Source: Rhypophila decipiens
Taxonomy: Eukaryota > Ascomycota > Sordariomycetes > Sordariales > Naviculisporaceae
Direction of reading: 5' to 3'
NCBI GenBank assembly: GCA_033297075.1
Contig: MU858046.1
Span: 620,001-684,000 of the forward strand
Length of the DNA: 64,000 bases
Position numbers and translations under genes: made by a program. Each line of letters starts with the position of its first letter. Positions within the stretch are counted from its first letter, which is position 1. The notes below the pieces were generated by a model, which saw only the letters and a program-made list of their open reading frames with translations, had not been told where the DNA came from and made no database searches. Positions 46,687 to 61,206 of the stretch are shown here, piece after piece.

Positions 46687-47883
46687 ATGTCTTCAAGCAA
46701 GGCAATCGTCTCCTCGTTTGTGGAGGGGGCTCCTCCTGGAGAGGTGAGTTTGGTTGTTGCCTTGCGAAGCTGTCAAGAGAGCTTTTTAGCTGCTCTGTCT
46801 GCTTCTTATCAAATATATACTGACAACATGATTCTAGTTAGCCGATGTGATTGCAGGCAAGACACTCAGCCTTTTCTTACCGCCGCCGAAGCCGAGGAGG
46901 GGGGCTGACATTGGACTTTTTGGACAATACAGACATCAAGGCATTGACCATCTCGACCCCAAACCTGGTAAACGAACTAGGGCCGGCATTCGAAAAGTAC
47001 AACGAGGAACAGTTTGCGACGGTCAAGCTCCCGGGGGGCAGCCGTCAGGTCGTAATTAGTTCACACAGCTCGCTCGGCGACGGTCGTTATTACGATGTTG
47101 AGAGCTCTTCCAGCTTTGCATTTGATCATGTCACACAAGTGAGTCGTTCAGCATGGAAAGTGGCTTGGGTGAATAGTTGGCGGTCATGCTGATGTGCCCG
47201 GGTAACATAGAAAGCGAGCGCAGTTCAGAGCTATGCGCTGGAGGGTGCACAGGCAGACTTGGTGTAAGTTGGCCTTGATGCTCCTGAAAGACTCGCAGCT
47301 AAACCAATGTGCCATGACAGAAAATCAACACTCAAGGGACTTACGACATATGTCAAAGAGCACTTCCCCAATGCCGCGTATGGCGTTTACCCGATAGAAG
47401 ACGATACCAGGATCGCTGTGATCATCGTCGCCAACAAATACAGCCCCAACAACTTCTGGTGTGTATAGCTGCCCTTACTCAAGCTCCTGCTTGCAAAGTT
47501 GGAGGCGGTTTTGCTAATCACGGCACAACAACAGGAACGGAAGATGGCGCTCTCTCTACATATTCGACCCGTCGTCCAACAGCCTGGAAGGCTCCGTCAA
47601 GGTTGATGTACACTATTACGAGGACGGCAACGTCCGTCTCCTCACCAACAAGCCCGTAACTGCCTCAGTACCGTCCGGAACCGGCGCCGGGATTGCGAAG
47701 GAGATCTCGCTGGGCGAGAAGAAGTACCAAGAGGAGCTGAACCGGAGTTTCACCAGTCTCAGCGAGGGCGCCTTCAAGGGTTTGCGAAGACAGTTGCCCG
47801 TGACGAGGCAGAAGATCGAATGGGACAAGGTTGCCAGCTATCGGCTGGGCCAGGACATTGGAGGGGGAAGCTCAAGAAGATAG
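46687..47883 (+). CDS. CAP1: F-actin capping protein subunit alpha
   Basis: With the beta subunit it caps barbed ends of actin filaments, mainly in cortical patches. Six exons encode 273 residues: 46687-46743, 46838-46856, 46933-47138, 47211-47263, 47321-47458 and 47535-47883. Family features are SSFVEGAPPGELADVIADIKAL at the start (spread over three exons), FEKYNEEQFATVKLPGG, DGRYYDVESS, VKEHFPNAAYGVYP and the C-terminal block LSEGAFKGLRRQLPVTRQKI. The alpha C-terminal tentacle follows in EWDKVASYRLGQDIGGG. Exon 2 is only 19 nt, and the intron after it begins GCAAGA and ends CAG, so it is a GC-AG intron with a CTGAC branch point inside it. No other splice choice gives the conserved ADIKAL junction. 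The exons are each small, so open-frame searches miss most of the gene. Confidence 0.92.
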
Positions 47884-49714
47884 CCCCCCGGTCGCGGCTC
47901 CGCTCCTTTTCTCTGTGGAAGTTGGAGAGCGGGACAGCTTGTAGAAGGAATATCATTATACCACACGCCATAAGCGTTCATTCTTTCAAGATGACCTGCA
48001 TTTGCTTGGTCCATGGTTAAAGGGTTTAGTAGTGTACCAGGGCAAGTCCTCATGGATCGGGCACTGTCGGAGGCTGGAGCAGATGTTTGAGGCAACAGAA
48101 ACGCACCCGCGCATGAGCAGTGGAGTGATATCTAGTCTTGGCAAGGAACATCCCCTCACATCGCCTCCCGCCATCAGGTACCAAAGTGTAATAGCCGTAG
48201 TGTATCCGACAGCAGGGTAGGTGGTGCTTCACAAGACTACAGTACGGAAATGATGGAGTATAAATGTACTTTTCGTCCTTTAGTGTACATGCAGACTGTA
48301 TCTGTACTATGTGAGGTTACCGTCAAGGAGGGGCAGCCAGAATCGTTACAATCGCCTTTATTGCCGATCCGCCCTATCGACTCGGCTTGTTTATATTCCC
48401 GAGACTGATGGCCCAAGTGTCCGAATCTCACGAGATACCTACCACTTGGATAGCTCCAAAAGACAATATGTGTAGTGATGGGCACAAAAGGCAACAGTAC
48501 CGAAGCGCATATGACTACGTTTCAAGCAGCTTACGGTGATGAGGGCTAAGGTAGTCCTTTTTAAAACTGCGTTTCCGACCAGCTCTCGATGATACGGGAC
48601 ACCAGTTCTATCGAGACAAAAAGAACATCAAAATTCATCGTCTTTGAGCTTCACAAGAGGGAGAGAGCATCCATATATCATATCTCGCGTGTATACAGTA
48701 CGACGCACGATACGCAGAGTTCTGAACCCCGAGCGCGAGGTGCGGGGCTTCTTATGCAGAGCGAGATTGAAAATGATATCCTGTTCGGTAGACCACATTT
48801 GATATGCGAGCAACAGAGCAGCAGATCGATATTTTAACGTGAAGGCTGTTCGGGAGAACTCTCAGCAATGGAAGCATGCATTCACAGATCCAGAACGTAA
48901 CCCCGCTGAAATTACTCACCCCTCGGCACGTTTCCTAGTCTGGTCAGGAAGCCCAGCGATTTACATCTTCTGGCCAATCAGAAGACAGTTGAATTCATGC
49001 AAGTCAATCTGATTCGCCCATTTTTTGTCAACTTTGTTGTGGATTACGCGAGTTTGCTGGGGATACGAATACGCTGGTCAGATAATCCCCAGATACTCGA
49101 TCAATACAGCGTCGGTGTGCTGGGAAACTCGCTGTTCGCCCTCCAGTTTTTTCCCCAACTTTGACACCTGTCGGGACTCCATCCTAGAACGCCTAGCAAT
49201 TGTAAGGGGGGATTCCAGGTTCCCGTCCTAAACATCCGACAGGTTTGGTGGACAGGGGCCTTGCCGGTCGAAAAGGTTCAGCCACTGCTTCCTCTGAACC
49301 CTTTTTTTCCTCCTTCCAGTTCTGTTCCCCGACCCAGCTCCGAACTTTTTCCCCCTTTCACTCCAGGACAACTTTCACTGCTACAATCTTCTCACCTGCC
49401 GGCGTTGTTGGAATTTAATTTTCGTTTGCTTCTTCTAGAACAAGGTGAGTCTGCATTGTTTCTGTTACCCTTCTTATCTAGTCCCGACTTCCAGAAACTG
49501 TCGTCCGCGCTTATCCACATGGACCCCGAACCGCACATGTGGCCTCGAATCGTTGCGCCTCGAATGGGATCTCCAAGCCGAGCTGTTCGATTGGACAGTT
49601 GACACGGAGAGCATCAACGGCTTCACACACGATAACCATTCAACATTCTTGCTAACAAAAGTCTCTCCGGACACAGAAAAACACCCGCGACAACTCGTCC
49701 CCCTAATATTCACA
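47884..49714. other. 1.8 kb spacer before cytochrome b5
   Basis: I see no supportable gene. The last 450 bp are CT-rich and contain a GTGAGT donor-like site near 49446, so a 5' UTR intron for cytochrome b5 is possible. Confidence 0.5.
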
Positions 49715-50337
49715 ATGGCTTCCAAGGAGTTCACCTACCAGGACGTTGCTGAGCACAACACCAAGAAGGACCTCTACGTCGTTATCCACGATGAAGTCTA
49801 CGACTGCACCAAGTTTGTAGACGAGCATCCGTACGTTCTCACCCCCTGCTTGACTCCTCGCATTGGAAGAAATTGGCGACCTTTTCACTTGGCTCGGACA
49901 TAATCATAGGCAATCGCTTCGTCGGGTTGGTCAAACTTGGTGGACCATTTGCTGACATGTCTCGACCGATAGCGGTGGTGAGGAAGTTCTCCTAGACGTC
50001 GCCGGCCAGGACTCCACCGAGGCTTTCGAGGATGTCGGCCACAGTGACGAGGCTCGTGAGACCCTTGCGGCGCTCAAAGTTGGATCCCTCAAGCGCCAGG
50101 TAAGCACACAACAGCCCATGTCGCGAACACACCCGCAGTTCAGAGTACTGATCCCTCGCGATAACACAGGCTGGTGACCCGAAGCCCAAGGCCTCTCTGC
50201 CCGGTGCCGTTACTCCCGCTGCCCAGGGTGGCGGTAGTGCCGGTGTCGGACTCTACGCCGTCGTTGCCATCGGCGGTCTTATCGCATATGCTGCCTACCA
50301 ATACCTCCAGCAACAACAGGCCGCCCAGAATGCCTAA
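49715..50337 (+). CDS. CYB5: cytochrome b5, ER membrane
   Basis: This small haem electron carrier serves desaturases, hydroxylases and P450s at the ER. Exons are 49715-49830, 49973-50099 and 50170-50337, giving 136 residues. The first intron is 142 nt, the longest in the window. The haem-binding core has the conserved axial histidine in VDEHPGGEEVL (its codons cross intron 1) and the second in [10 protein letters not shown]. The C-terminus has a flexible Gly/Ala linker and one tail-anchor helix, [18 protein letters not shown], followed by a short Gln-rich end. Length and order match microsomal fungal cytochrome b5. The frame that reads through the first intron ends early, which confirms splicing. 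Confidence 0.94.
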
Positions 50338-51544
50338 ATTATTCTAAAATATACCGACCGAATCTAGTCAACTTCGCACCTATATAAACGCCAAGGGAAT
50401 GGAAACACATTTGATAAAAATGGATGCCCAAATTTCTTCGAATGCGACCGGAATGCTTTATTATATCACGAGATGGCCGAGGACCAGGGAATTGCAGCAG
50501 CATGGCTGCCGGAAACACCATCTTCCGGGAAGATTTCCCAGCGATGAGTTATGACCGTGATGTCGCGCCCTGTGATGAAATGGTTGGGGCCATCGGTGTG
50601 ACTTCTTTCTCCTGACGTCTAGCATGTTTTGCGAAGCGGAGAGGCAATGGTTATTTTTTTGTCAGTTTTCAACGGTTTTAATCTCTTTCGACCTTTTCCC
50701 ACGTAGGATAAGAAAGAGAGAGAGGTAGCTTTTGGGTGGCGTGTTCTGGAGCCAGCACATAGTTATAGACTCTTTTTAATCTTTTGCCATGTTAACTGAA
50801 GTTTTGAATGTGATTATCAGGAGTTGGATATGGCTTTTGGCCCCAAAACAAAGAAGCTTTGGGATTGGCTCTGTCTATATGAAAGCTTGGTTTAACGGTG
50901 ATTCTTTGTTCCGCTGTCCGGCCTTGGTGCCTTTTACAATGGCACAGACCGCCTATAAGTTCTGTTCAAACCATTGTATCAGTTTAAGCAGATGCGGATT
51001 TGACTGTCCACGATCAATTGGGATTCCTCGCTCCCATGGCTGACAGTTCTTGTCAATAACACGCCTACCCACAGGTGTACAGCATACAAGTTGACCTTTC
51101 AGACCAGATCGGAGAACCTGGAAGGTTCGACAGGTGGCAGCCGGTGTGGGTCCCGCAAACTTAGTCTGACCAGTCGGGTATTTTTTGGAGTGCACCAGCC
51201 TCACTGTCAGTTCTCATTTCCAACCACAGCAGCACATTACATACATTGTGCCCCCGTCCTTGCAGTGCAGGCAGCTACTTCACAGATTCGAGGCAGACAG
51301 ACTTCGAGTTTGCACTCTCGACCATCTCACCACCACATTCATTTATTCAACCGCTTAACCTGTCTGGCCACCGCATCATCATCTTTTAACCGCAGAGCGC
51401 CGCGCTCCGAGCGGTTCCGGAAGCGCACCTTCCTTTCAATCTCTCGGCATTCACGACCGACTGTAATAGCGACGAGAGACCGCGAAAGCGACCGTGAAGA
51501 AAGCGAATCGGATCTGTGTGTGAATTCGGGCACCGCGGAGAAAG
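50338..51544. other. spacer between CYB5 and TFIIE beta
   Basis: This 1.2-kb spacer carries the CYB5 3' UTR and the leader of the next gene, which is CG- and GA-rich near 51450-51540. I see no gene. Confidence 0.55.
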
Positions 51545-52477
51545 ATGAACAACTTCGATCGTGAGCAGGCGGATTTCGCCCGCAGCCTGTCTGCAGCAGC
51601 CAAACTCGCGGGCAGTAGCAAGCGAGCCCTCGCGCCTCCGTCGCCATCGCCCTCGGTGGGCTCGACCACATCAGCGCCAGCCGGAGGAAATGGAGGGACG
51701 CCGCGCAAGGATCGCGACACGCCCGGGGCGAGCGGCAGCAATCTCAATTCGTCAGGGCATCCGACTGTCTACTCCCAACCCGCGCTCACAGGCACCGGTG
51801 AGAGTGCGCTCGCCCAGATGTCATATGCGGTCGAGTGGCTTCGAACCAAGACCGAACCACGGCCCTATCACGAGATCCTGGGCTACCTGTCCATCATCAA
51901 CCGATCGGAAGCGGAGCAGGAGGCCTTCGTTGACAAGATGCGCGCGCACCACCAGATCCAATGGATCCCAGACCCGAATCTGACGGAACAGACGTGGCGG
52001 ACGGGCACCTACATCCATCGGCCTACGATCCCGAATGTGCGCACCAGGACGCAGCTCCTGGCGTATCTGCAGAAGAAGACGGATGCGAGCGGCGTCAGCG
52101 TGAAGGACCTGAAAGATGGTTGGCCCGACTGCGAAAAGGCCATCACGGAACTCGAGCAGGAGCACAAGGTCCTGGTGGTTCGTGCAAAGAAGGACGGCGT
52201 CGCGCGCATGGTGTGGCTGGATGATCCGTCGGTGTTTCATGAGGTCGACCCGGAGCTCAAGGTCATGTGGTCCAAGGTCGAGGTGCCTAGCGTGGAGAAT
52301 ATCGTCCAGAGGTTGATTGCCGCCCAGCAGAAGCCCACTTCCGAGGATCCCAGGATCAAGATGATGCAGGCGCCCAAGCAGGAGAAGAAGAAGAAGAGAG
52401 CCCAGAGGAGTACCACCAAGTCGACCAACTCTCATATGGCGCATTTGTTGAAGGACTACAGCCATATGAAGAGGTGA
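51545..52477 (+). CDS. TFA2: transcription initiation factor IIE subunit beta
   Basis: TFIIE beta joins TFIIE alpha in the RNA polymerase II preinitiation complex, recruits TFIIH and helps open the promoter. It is a single exon of 310 residues. The N-terminal 90 residues are Ser/Pro/Gly-rich. Two winged-helix modules follow: residues about 93-165 (SYAVEWLRTKTEPRPYHEIL, then HHQIQWIPDPNLTEQTWRTG) and about 166-240 (RTQLLAYLQKKTDASGVSV, then KVLVVRAKKDGVARMVW). The C-terminus is basic (EKKKKRAQRSTTK), as in other fungal TFIIE beta, and is likely to touch DNA. The start is the first ATG of the frame; nothing upstream looks coding. Confidence 0.93.
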   Translation: MNNFDREQADFARSLSAAAKLAGSSKRALAPPSPSPSVGSTTSAPAGGNGGTPRKDRDTPGASGSNLNSSGHPTVYSQPALTGTGESALAQMSYAVEWLRTKTEPRPYHEILGYLSIINRSEAEQEAFVDKMRAHHQIQWIPDPNLTEQTWRTGTYIHRPTIPNVRTRTQLLAYLQKKTDASGVSVKDLKDGWPDCEKAITELEQEHKVLVVRAKKDGVARMVWLDDPSVFHEVDPELKVMWSKVEVPSVENIVQRLIAAQQKPTSEDPRIKMMQAPKQEKKKKRAQRSTTKSTNSHMAHLLKDYSHMKR

Positions 52478-54867
52478 TGGGGAGAAATCTTGGCGGCTGG
52501 CCATCTTGTAACAGACACGCAAAAATCCTTTATCTAGATTTCCGGTTGGTTTTCCTGGGCTCTCTTTTCCCCCTCACTCCTTGGGGACCTTGTATATGCA
52601 TAGCACGCAGAAAAAAAACATGCACGTGGCGTCGGGGTTTGTTTCACTCTTGGTCGGTTACCAAATATGGGTGGGCGTTGGTTGGTTCCAGTTCTCTGTT
52701 TAGTCTTCGGCGCTGTCGTGGTGGTTCACGATGCCGCTAATAGAGAGGGCTGTGTCATTTCTTACATTTCTTTTAAGCTAACTGGGGACGAAGGTGGCTC
52801 GTTTCGTCGAGTGTATTCATTTCTGTCTCTGTTATAGAAGGTGAAGTCTTTACTTTCTGGACGGAGTCATCAACATGAACCTAGGATATATACATCAGGG
52901 GGAACACAGCAAAAAAAAAAAGACAGGTTTGTTCAACAAATGGGGGAGCTCAGCGAAGTGGTTCTCTGGCTACCTTTGGTAGGTATGGTATATAATAGGT
53001 TGGCAGGCAGTCTAATACTATACTGCTGTTTCCTGAGCTGCTTTTGGAACAGAAGTGGCCCACGTGGAAACGAGAAAAGTCCTGGGTTGATAAGGTACCG
53101 AGTCAAAGGAACACGGAGAGGTAGGTGATGATCAAATCATGGGGCATCTCTTCAATTTGGGCAACAACACACGCCGCACCAATATCGCCAGCCGTTGATT
53201 ACGGTGTAGGTAGGTAGGTATGTCATCGAGAGGAAAATGAGAAATAAACGAAAGAAAATTCAACATCAAAATTAAAGTCATGATCATTACGATGTCCTCA
53301 AATATACAGCTTCCTCCTGTGCCCTGCTTGAGATGGCTGCGTTTCTGCTCCGACAAGACATGGTGGTTCTTTCTCATCCTTCTTCATAACCGACAGACAA
53401 AACAAATTGAACCAACACATACTATTTGCATGTCCTCATCTCGGCGGCTCAACTAGGTATCTCGCCTTGATAAAAGTCTTTAGTACTCGGAGGGGTGCCT
53501 ACCTCCTTGCCCCAGTAGGCAGCACATACCTTGCTTGGCCGGCTTTTCCTCATCTTTCCTTCCTTCACTTCTTCTTGACTCTTCGTTTCATCTTTAGTCT
53601 CACTGTCATGTCATGTGAAGTAATCCAACAATGCACTCACTGCCTTTTCATGATCCAACACAGGCCTAGAAAAGAATGCCCATACGCCTTAGCAATTTAC
53701 TTCTTGAACTTCATAGGCTCCTTTTTAATACATATATTCTTGGTCCTTTTCACGTATTTAACAGATTAATTATGTATGTATTTGAGATAGAGGAGTACCA
53801 ACAAGAGGTATCAATCAATCTTGCAAAGAAAAATATGAGTAGAACGCTGAGCACATAGAAAGAGATCCACACATTCATCAGCTTCCATTAAAGTACCCAG
53901 TAAGGCAAGTCCCCTTTAGTACCCAGAAAGACCCAAACGCCTAGCTACCTACCTAGCTATCCGCATAGTCTCGCGCGGCACTACCTTGATTCCTAAGAAA
54001 GGGAAAATGAGGTAACACAGGTTCCTTATCATTGACTGTGTTGATGTGATATACGCTATCAATATAATACAGTTACAGAGGTTGTGGTAAAAAGGAAAGA
54101 AAACGAAGAAAAAAAGGCTGTAAATTTATAACACCCCATTGCATTGTACCACATGTCCATCCATATTGTTTCCCCATCCATGAATAGTTATAGTGCGAGT
54201 GTGTACCCAGCCCATCACCACAAAAAGCCAAAGCGCCACCGCCGCAGGAGGCGGCCAGAGAAAATCCGGAAAGAGAAAGGGAAAAAAATAAAACCCATTC
54301 CACATAACTTTTTTTATAGAGGAGAGGCGGCTAATCGTTGGGAGAAACAGATGATGAGTTACAAGACATGTCTGTAGGGAAAAGAGAAAAGATTTTGGCA
54401 AAGAAGTAAGCCGAGGACTCCGGTGACCAGTCTATTTTTTGTCGAAAGGAAAAGAGGACCAAGATGGAGAAAGTCATTCTGCGTTGTTGATCGATCGACC
54501 AAGCCGCCAGACGTACTGAGAGATGAGAAGGAAAGTTTCGTTTCGGCGGCCGAGAGATAGCTAGTTTCGTGCTCGTGACGTGGAGAATAAGGTGAATATA
54601 AAAGTGGGGTCGAGAAGTGGAAAAGAAGCAGAAGCTACCGCCGTATTCTTGTCGGTATCATTAAATATAGTTCCACGCTGGTCCCGACCGCCTGTAATAT
54701 AACAACATGGGATTATCACTATCCCAATACATGAGCGTTGCTGTGCCACCAAAGCCATGATTATATAACATGCCTGGACAGCTCAATACCCAGGCTGGAC
54801 TTTTACAACACTGCGCTTGTCCCTCTTTCTGGGAGAGGACTCGGGGTTGCTGGAAGGACTGCCGCTC
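52478..54867. other. 2.4 kb convergent spacer
   Basis: This region separates the TFIIE beta gene from the convergent C2H2 factor gene. It is AT-rich in the middle, with poly-A at 52911 and repeats of GTAG(G/C)TA near 53206-53220 and CTAGCTAC near 53941. I see no supportable gene; the frame at 53407-53769 is hydrophobic but has no family features. Confidence 0.5.
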
Positions 54868-56327
<1,460 letters not shown>

Positions 56328-59300
56328 TCTAGGTTCCACCCAAGAAGGAGACACCCAGACTGCGCAAGAACCCGGAGTCTTGGACCAGTCCGGAAGAAAG
56401 CAAGTCTGCTATTCCAAAGCTGACGACTCGTTACAACTAGCGTCTTCGCAACAGGCCTTGATTTTTCAAGATCTGTTCCTTTTATAAAGCAAGGCTCTTC
56501 CTACAGGTGACAGTTAGTACGGGAGTGGCCCAGGCGCAGATTGAGCGGTGAACAGAAACAGCACCAACTCGTCGAGCTCAAAGAGGTGACGGCAGAAAAA
56601 TGATTGGGCAACAGCAAGCCACATTGGCCGGTTTCTGTTTGGAACTCCCGTTGGTTCTGATGCTTCCAGGACCACCCAGTCCGTAGAAAAACGAAAGCCA
56701 GCTAGCTGTGCCCGAGCGAGAAGGAAACCAAGGCGATCATGACCTGTGGTCGGCTCGGAGGATACGGTGCGGGATGGGGCGGGGCAGGAAGGAGAATTTT
56801 CTCACCTCTTGAAGACAAGTCCAAAAAAGCCAAAATGGAGACCGAGACCTGACAGATGGTGCAAGCCCTCCGGCGCTAGGCGACGTTGGAATTTGCGACA
56901 GCTTCAGACCGAGCAACCTGAAGGTGGTGATGGTTGGGATAGCTTGTAAAGGCGAGTCGTGCACGGTTCAAGTGTGGGCAAGCTTCAATACACCACACGG
57001 TTAACGCCTTGACCAATGCTGAAAGAGCCAAAGTTGACGACGTCGAAATCTGACAAAATCGGTCTGCCTTGTTCTTCCACTTTTTTTGTGTGGCGGAATA
57101 TGCTTTAAGAAACAAAGTTCAATTTAGGTTCCGGAACAACTTGTCGGTCTAAGATCAGGTGGTGGGTCTCTCCTGGAGATTGGATGATTGAGCAGTTCGC
57201 AACGAAGCCGCAGTCGCGAAAAATAATGGACAATGGTATCAGGAACTTTCGTCGGAACAAGTGAAGTCGAAAATTTTCCACAAGGTCATCAGCCCAGCGG
57301 GGTTGATTTCGTCGGGAATCGGATCGAAGGGATCAATAGGGCAGGATTTTCGATGCTCGCTCGGTCGCCGTTCTCTATCTCTTTCTTCCAGACAGCCAGA
57401 CTATACAGAAATCTGTCCTGCAATACCCAGAAGCGACTGGCGGTTACAGGAAGGCGTGTTTATTTCGCGAGTTTGCGCGGCTGTGTTTTTTTCTGTTGTT
57501 CTTTAACCAAGGTCAAGACTGCGACTGTGAGCTGATGGATGCTTCGTTCAGCAAAGAATCTGTTGGCTCACCATCGAAGTTAGCCTTTCTGAAGAGCCCC
57601 GAGTATCAGATCCAGATGGGAAGAAAATTTTGCGACGCAGAGGCTGAACAATGCGACGAGTTGCTTGGGGAAAGAGCGATAGGGTGTAGGGAAGCACACC
57701 GAATGCGCATCAAGAAGGAGCCTTTCGAAAGACGTGATTTTGAGTCCTCGAGTCTGCGGTGTTGCAGGAGCGAGCGTCGAAGCGCATGGGCTAGTGAGGG
57801 AGGTGCAATGGGTCTGTTCGGAGCTGACTGAAGGTTATACAAAGGAGCGCGAGATGCCAACCTGCGGTCCTCTGAATCACTTGATTCTACAGTCCGGGAC
57901 GACTCGTTTGTTGTGGTAACGTCTATGATGTGTGCCTGAGGAAAACGGCCCTCGACTTGGGAGCACGTTCCTCCTCTCGCTCGATGCTAAAAACTGATGT
58001 AGGGATCCGTGTGTTCTGGCTTGTCACGTACCGTGTTTGTTTCTTTCCGCCTAAAATGGCTTGACGTGGACGAACGCGAGGGCAAGAACAAACAAACAGA
58101 AAAAGGAGGAATTGAAAGACTGAACAAAGCTGTAAAGGGCCGGGGGGTTGGGGAGGATATGGATGTGAATCTACAGGATATTTTGAGAGATACTGGTTGA
58201 AAGGGCAGCAAGGTCACGAAAAGCCTTTGACGGAGAGTCCTGTCGGGGCACGGTCAAAAAAATAACATGGAGCCCTGAAATGGCAGAGTGCACTTTAACA
58301 TGGGCTCGGCAGGCAGGTGAGGGTCAAGGAAGAGATCCTTGCGACTGGGCTGGCTGGAGTTGGCGTGCGGAGCAGCGCGGTGCTTTGGAAGGCGGTCACC
58401 GTGAATGGCAAAGTGCAGGGTGAGTTGAAACGAACGGTCAACAGACAAGGGTCACCGCCTGGGTCCCACAGCGATCCCCACCCACCACAGGGTACCACTT
58501 GTGGTTCGTGCCAAAGTGCCAATTGCCCTATGACGGCCCCCCGTTACCCAGTACCGTACAGACAGGACCAAGATGTATCATTACGGCAAAAGAATGTCTG
58601 GGCTTCAGGTCCGTTACGCTACGGCCTCTCCACCTGACAATCTGGATACATATGATACTAATTCTGTCCGTCCACCCTCAAGTCACAACATGAACACAGC
58701 AACAAAGTGAGGGCAACCGCTGTGAGTGAGGCAACTCTCGTACTTACTTTCAGCTCGGTTTTTTTTTTTCACGGGTGATCGCACAAGGAAATACGAGGAC
58801 TTACGTTCTCTGTCAGTACAAGGATACTATCCGTATATCTATAAACTCTGTTGGTTGGAGACCACGATGGTGACAATACTAGTCGGGCTTGCGGTCTGTT
58901 TATAGATGGTTTAGGCGGAAATTGTCCCGCGACGAGTAGCTTGGTACCGGTCGGCGGTCGTGTTGTTTTAATAATGTGGGCAGAGTCCTGAAAAGGCCAG
59001 TCTCATCACAGAGTACGGATATGATGCCAATTACGGAATAGGTGTCATGATATGGAGAGTATAGGTCTCATCTCATGGTCTTGGATCTGGCTCTTCACAT
59101 TCTGTGTGGGGAGTTATTACACTATGTACGACCAACTCATGTCATTGGTGTTCACATCTGCCCTCGAATAAAAGTCTGTACGTAGATCATGTTATGATGA
59201 GTTCTGTCCGTTTCTCTCCAAAATAACACGTGCATGAGAACACGATCTCGCTCCCCTGACGACGGAAGTTGCCCAGACGATCCAACTTTAAGCTGGCTAA

Positions 59301-60307
59301 TATCCGTTAAGCTTCTCTCCCGGCGGGAAATCAAAGTTTAGGGGCGTTGCTATCACGTCACCAGCTTTCTCAATCTCCTTCGCCTGTTGGCTGTTGGCTG
59401 TTTGAAGATTTCTTGAAAACATGCAAGCTGTGTATGAAAGAGACCCTGGGTGATCAGAGGTCGTCAAGATGCACGGTAATAGTAAGATAGTCTAGTTTTC
59501 TTACGTCTTCTCGTCTAGTCAGGCTATGTAACCCTCTATGCATCCCCATGCCCGTGTGCATCAATATTGTGTAGAAAATACAACGCCCCGGATATGTCTC
59601 CACCAACTTTGTCAACTAGTAACCAGCACTGATCCGAGACAGAGGATGTTGAGATCACAGAAAGACTCATATATCCAAACCTTCACCTTGGCATAAAGTT
59701 AAGAATGACGGTGATTGATCAGAACTGAATCATTGGTATAACCAGGGCAATTATGCCATCTATTCCACAAAGACAGGAAAAAAGGAGACATAATCTTACA
59801 CCAGAAAAGATAAACATGGTGTTGTATTAATCCGTTCGAGACGCAGGAACTGAATAGGCGCTCGGACTCACAATGATTGATCATACATGAAGGGTTATTA
59901 TCTGTTACGACCTGCTGTAAAATATTCCCTATCAAGTTCCGTAACAAAAGCAGATAGATACTCCGTACTAAATGCAGTAAGAAAACGGAGTCAGGGGTTC
60001 GTTGAGCTGTGTGTGTCCTCTTGTCCTTTGTCCTGTTCCATCCCACACTCAGCCTTAAAGTCAGTGGCCAGGGGTTATACCGAAAGTAACTTGCAACCCT
60101 AGGTATCCCCTCCCTTGTCGGGCTTATTCACCAGATATTCACCAGATCGACATTCGCCCAGCTGTGGTTATTCATGCCAGCAGGACCCAGGGGCTTTTCA
60201 GAAATTCATTAGACATTTCAGAAAATGTGTTGGTGTGGTATACAAAGAAGAAAAAGGGGTCGAGGAAATATCGATTTCATTTGGGTGTTCTGGAAGGGAG
60301 GGGGAAA

Positions 60308-60343
60308 GCTTCCATGGTGGCTTCCATGGATGCTTCCATGCAG
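60308..60343. repeat. three-copy 12-bp tandem repeat
   Basis: The unit is GCTTCCATGGTG, then GCTTCCATGGAT, then GCTTCCATGCAG. It lies in non-coding sequence. Confidence 0.8.
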
Positions 60344-61142
60344 AGAAGAGATTGTCATTTGGGGTCCTTCCCCTGTCGGATAGATCACTTTGGTTGTATC
60401 CGTACCGTGTTGCAGGCAATAGACGCTACACGTGGAGGCGTCTAAGTGCGGCAAAGCGGGCTGCTTGTGGTGATGGTGTGGTGGTTTACCCAAGACGGAC
60501 GGACGATCTTTTGTTCTCCCAGTGTAACAACATCCATCCAGATACGTAGTTCAGAGAGGCCAATGTCCATAGCCAGCGGGGATCCATACGTAAACGTCTG
60601 AAACGGATGAGCCGATGGAGGTATCGTCGACCAGCAATTGCCATGTTGACCTTGGGCCCTCGAGAAATCATCGAGATTTGCAAAGACCCGGGAGATGAGC
60701 ATCACGGAGACGGATATGAACGTCCCAATGTTCCCCATCTACGGCCCCAAGACAGTGGCTCCCCCTTCAGAGCTGATGGTCCCGACGTCTGGTTGGACGT
60801 TGTGGAGTTGCCGATGGCCAGTGCATGAATGCCATTTCGGTGGTGTCGTCGATGGGGCTGTATTACCGGCACCATACGGTTCCCTGTCCTCAAGCCATCT
60901 TCGTTCTGTTGTATCATTTTTTGCGAGACGGGTGCCCCCGCAGCTCTTCTCCAGACTATGGAGTAGATCTTGTTTGGTGTTCAGACGAAGAACAGCATTT
61001 CTGTGCTGCCGATGATGAACGGATTGGAACTCGGATTTTTGCCAGCCTCTCAGCCGGATACGGGTATTACAGGAAAGGTAACGGATACGTGCACACGCTA
61101 CACGCTAGCGAGCAAGTGAAGTGGAAGGAGAGCAGGGGTGTG

Positions 61143-61206
61143 GCACCTGAGATTTGGCAGGGCTCCAGAAAGTCTTCCAGAAGGCTTCTAGAAGGTTTTC
61201 AGGTGC
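61143..61206. repeat. inverted repeat enclosing TTC/GAA palindromes
   Basis: GCACCTGA (61143-61150) and TCAGGTGC (61199-61206) are perfect 8-bp inverted arms. Between them are TTCCAGAAG and the perfect palindrome CTTCTAGAAG. The TTC/GAA units resemble heat-shock elements, but one spacing is 3 nt where 2 nt is expected. Confidence 0.6.

Noticed and set aside
46851..47192. Reading the capping protein frame straight through 46857-46932
   Set aside because: The read-through segment has no similarity to capping protein and removes the conserved ADIKAL junction.
53407..53769. Hydrophobic 120-codon frame
   Set aside because: It lies in T-rich convergent 3' sequence, where hydrophobic codons arise by composition.
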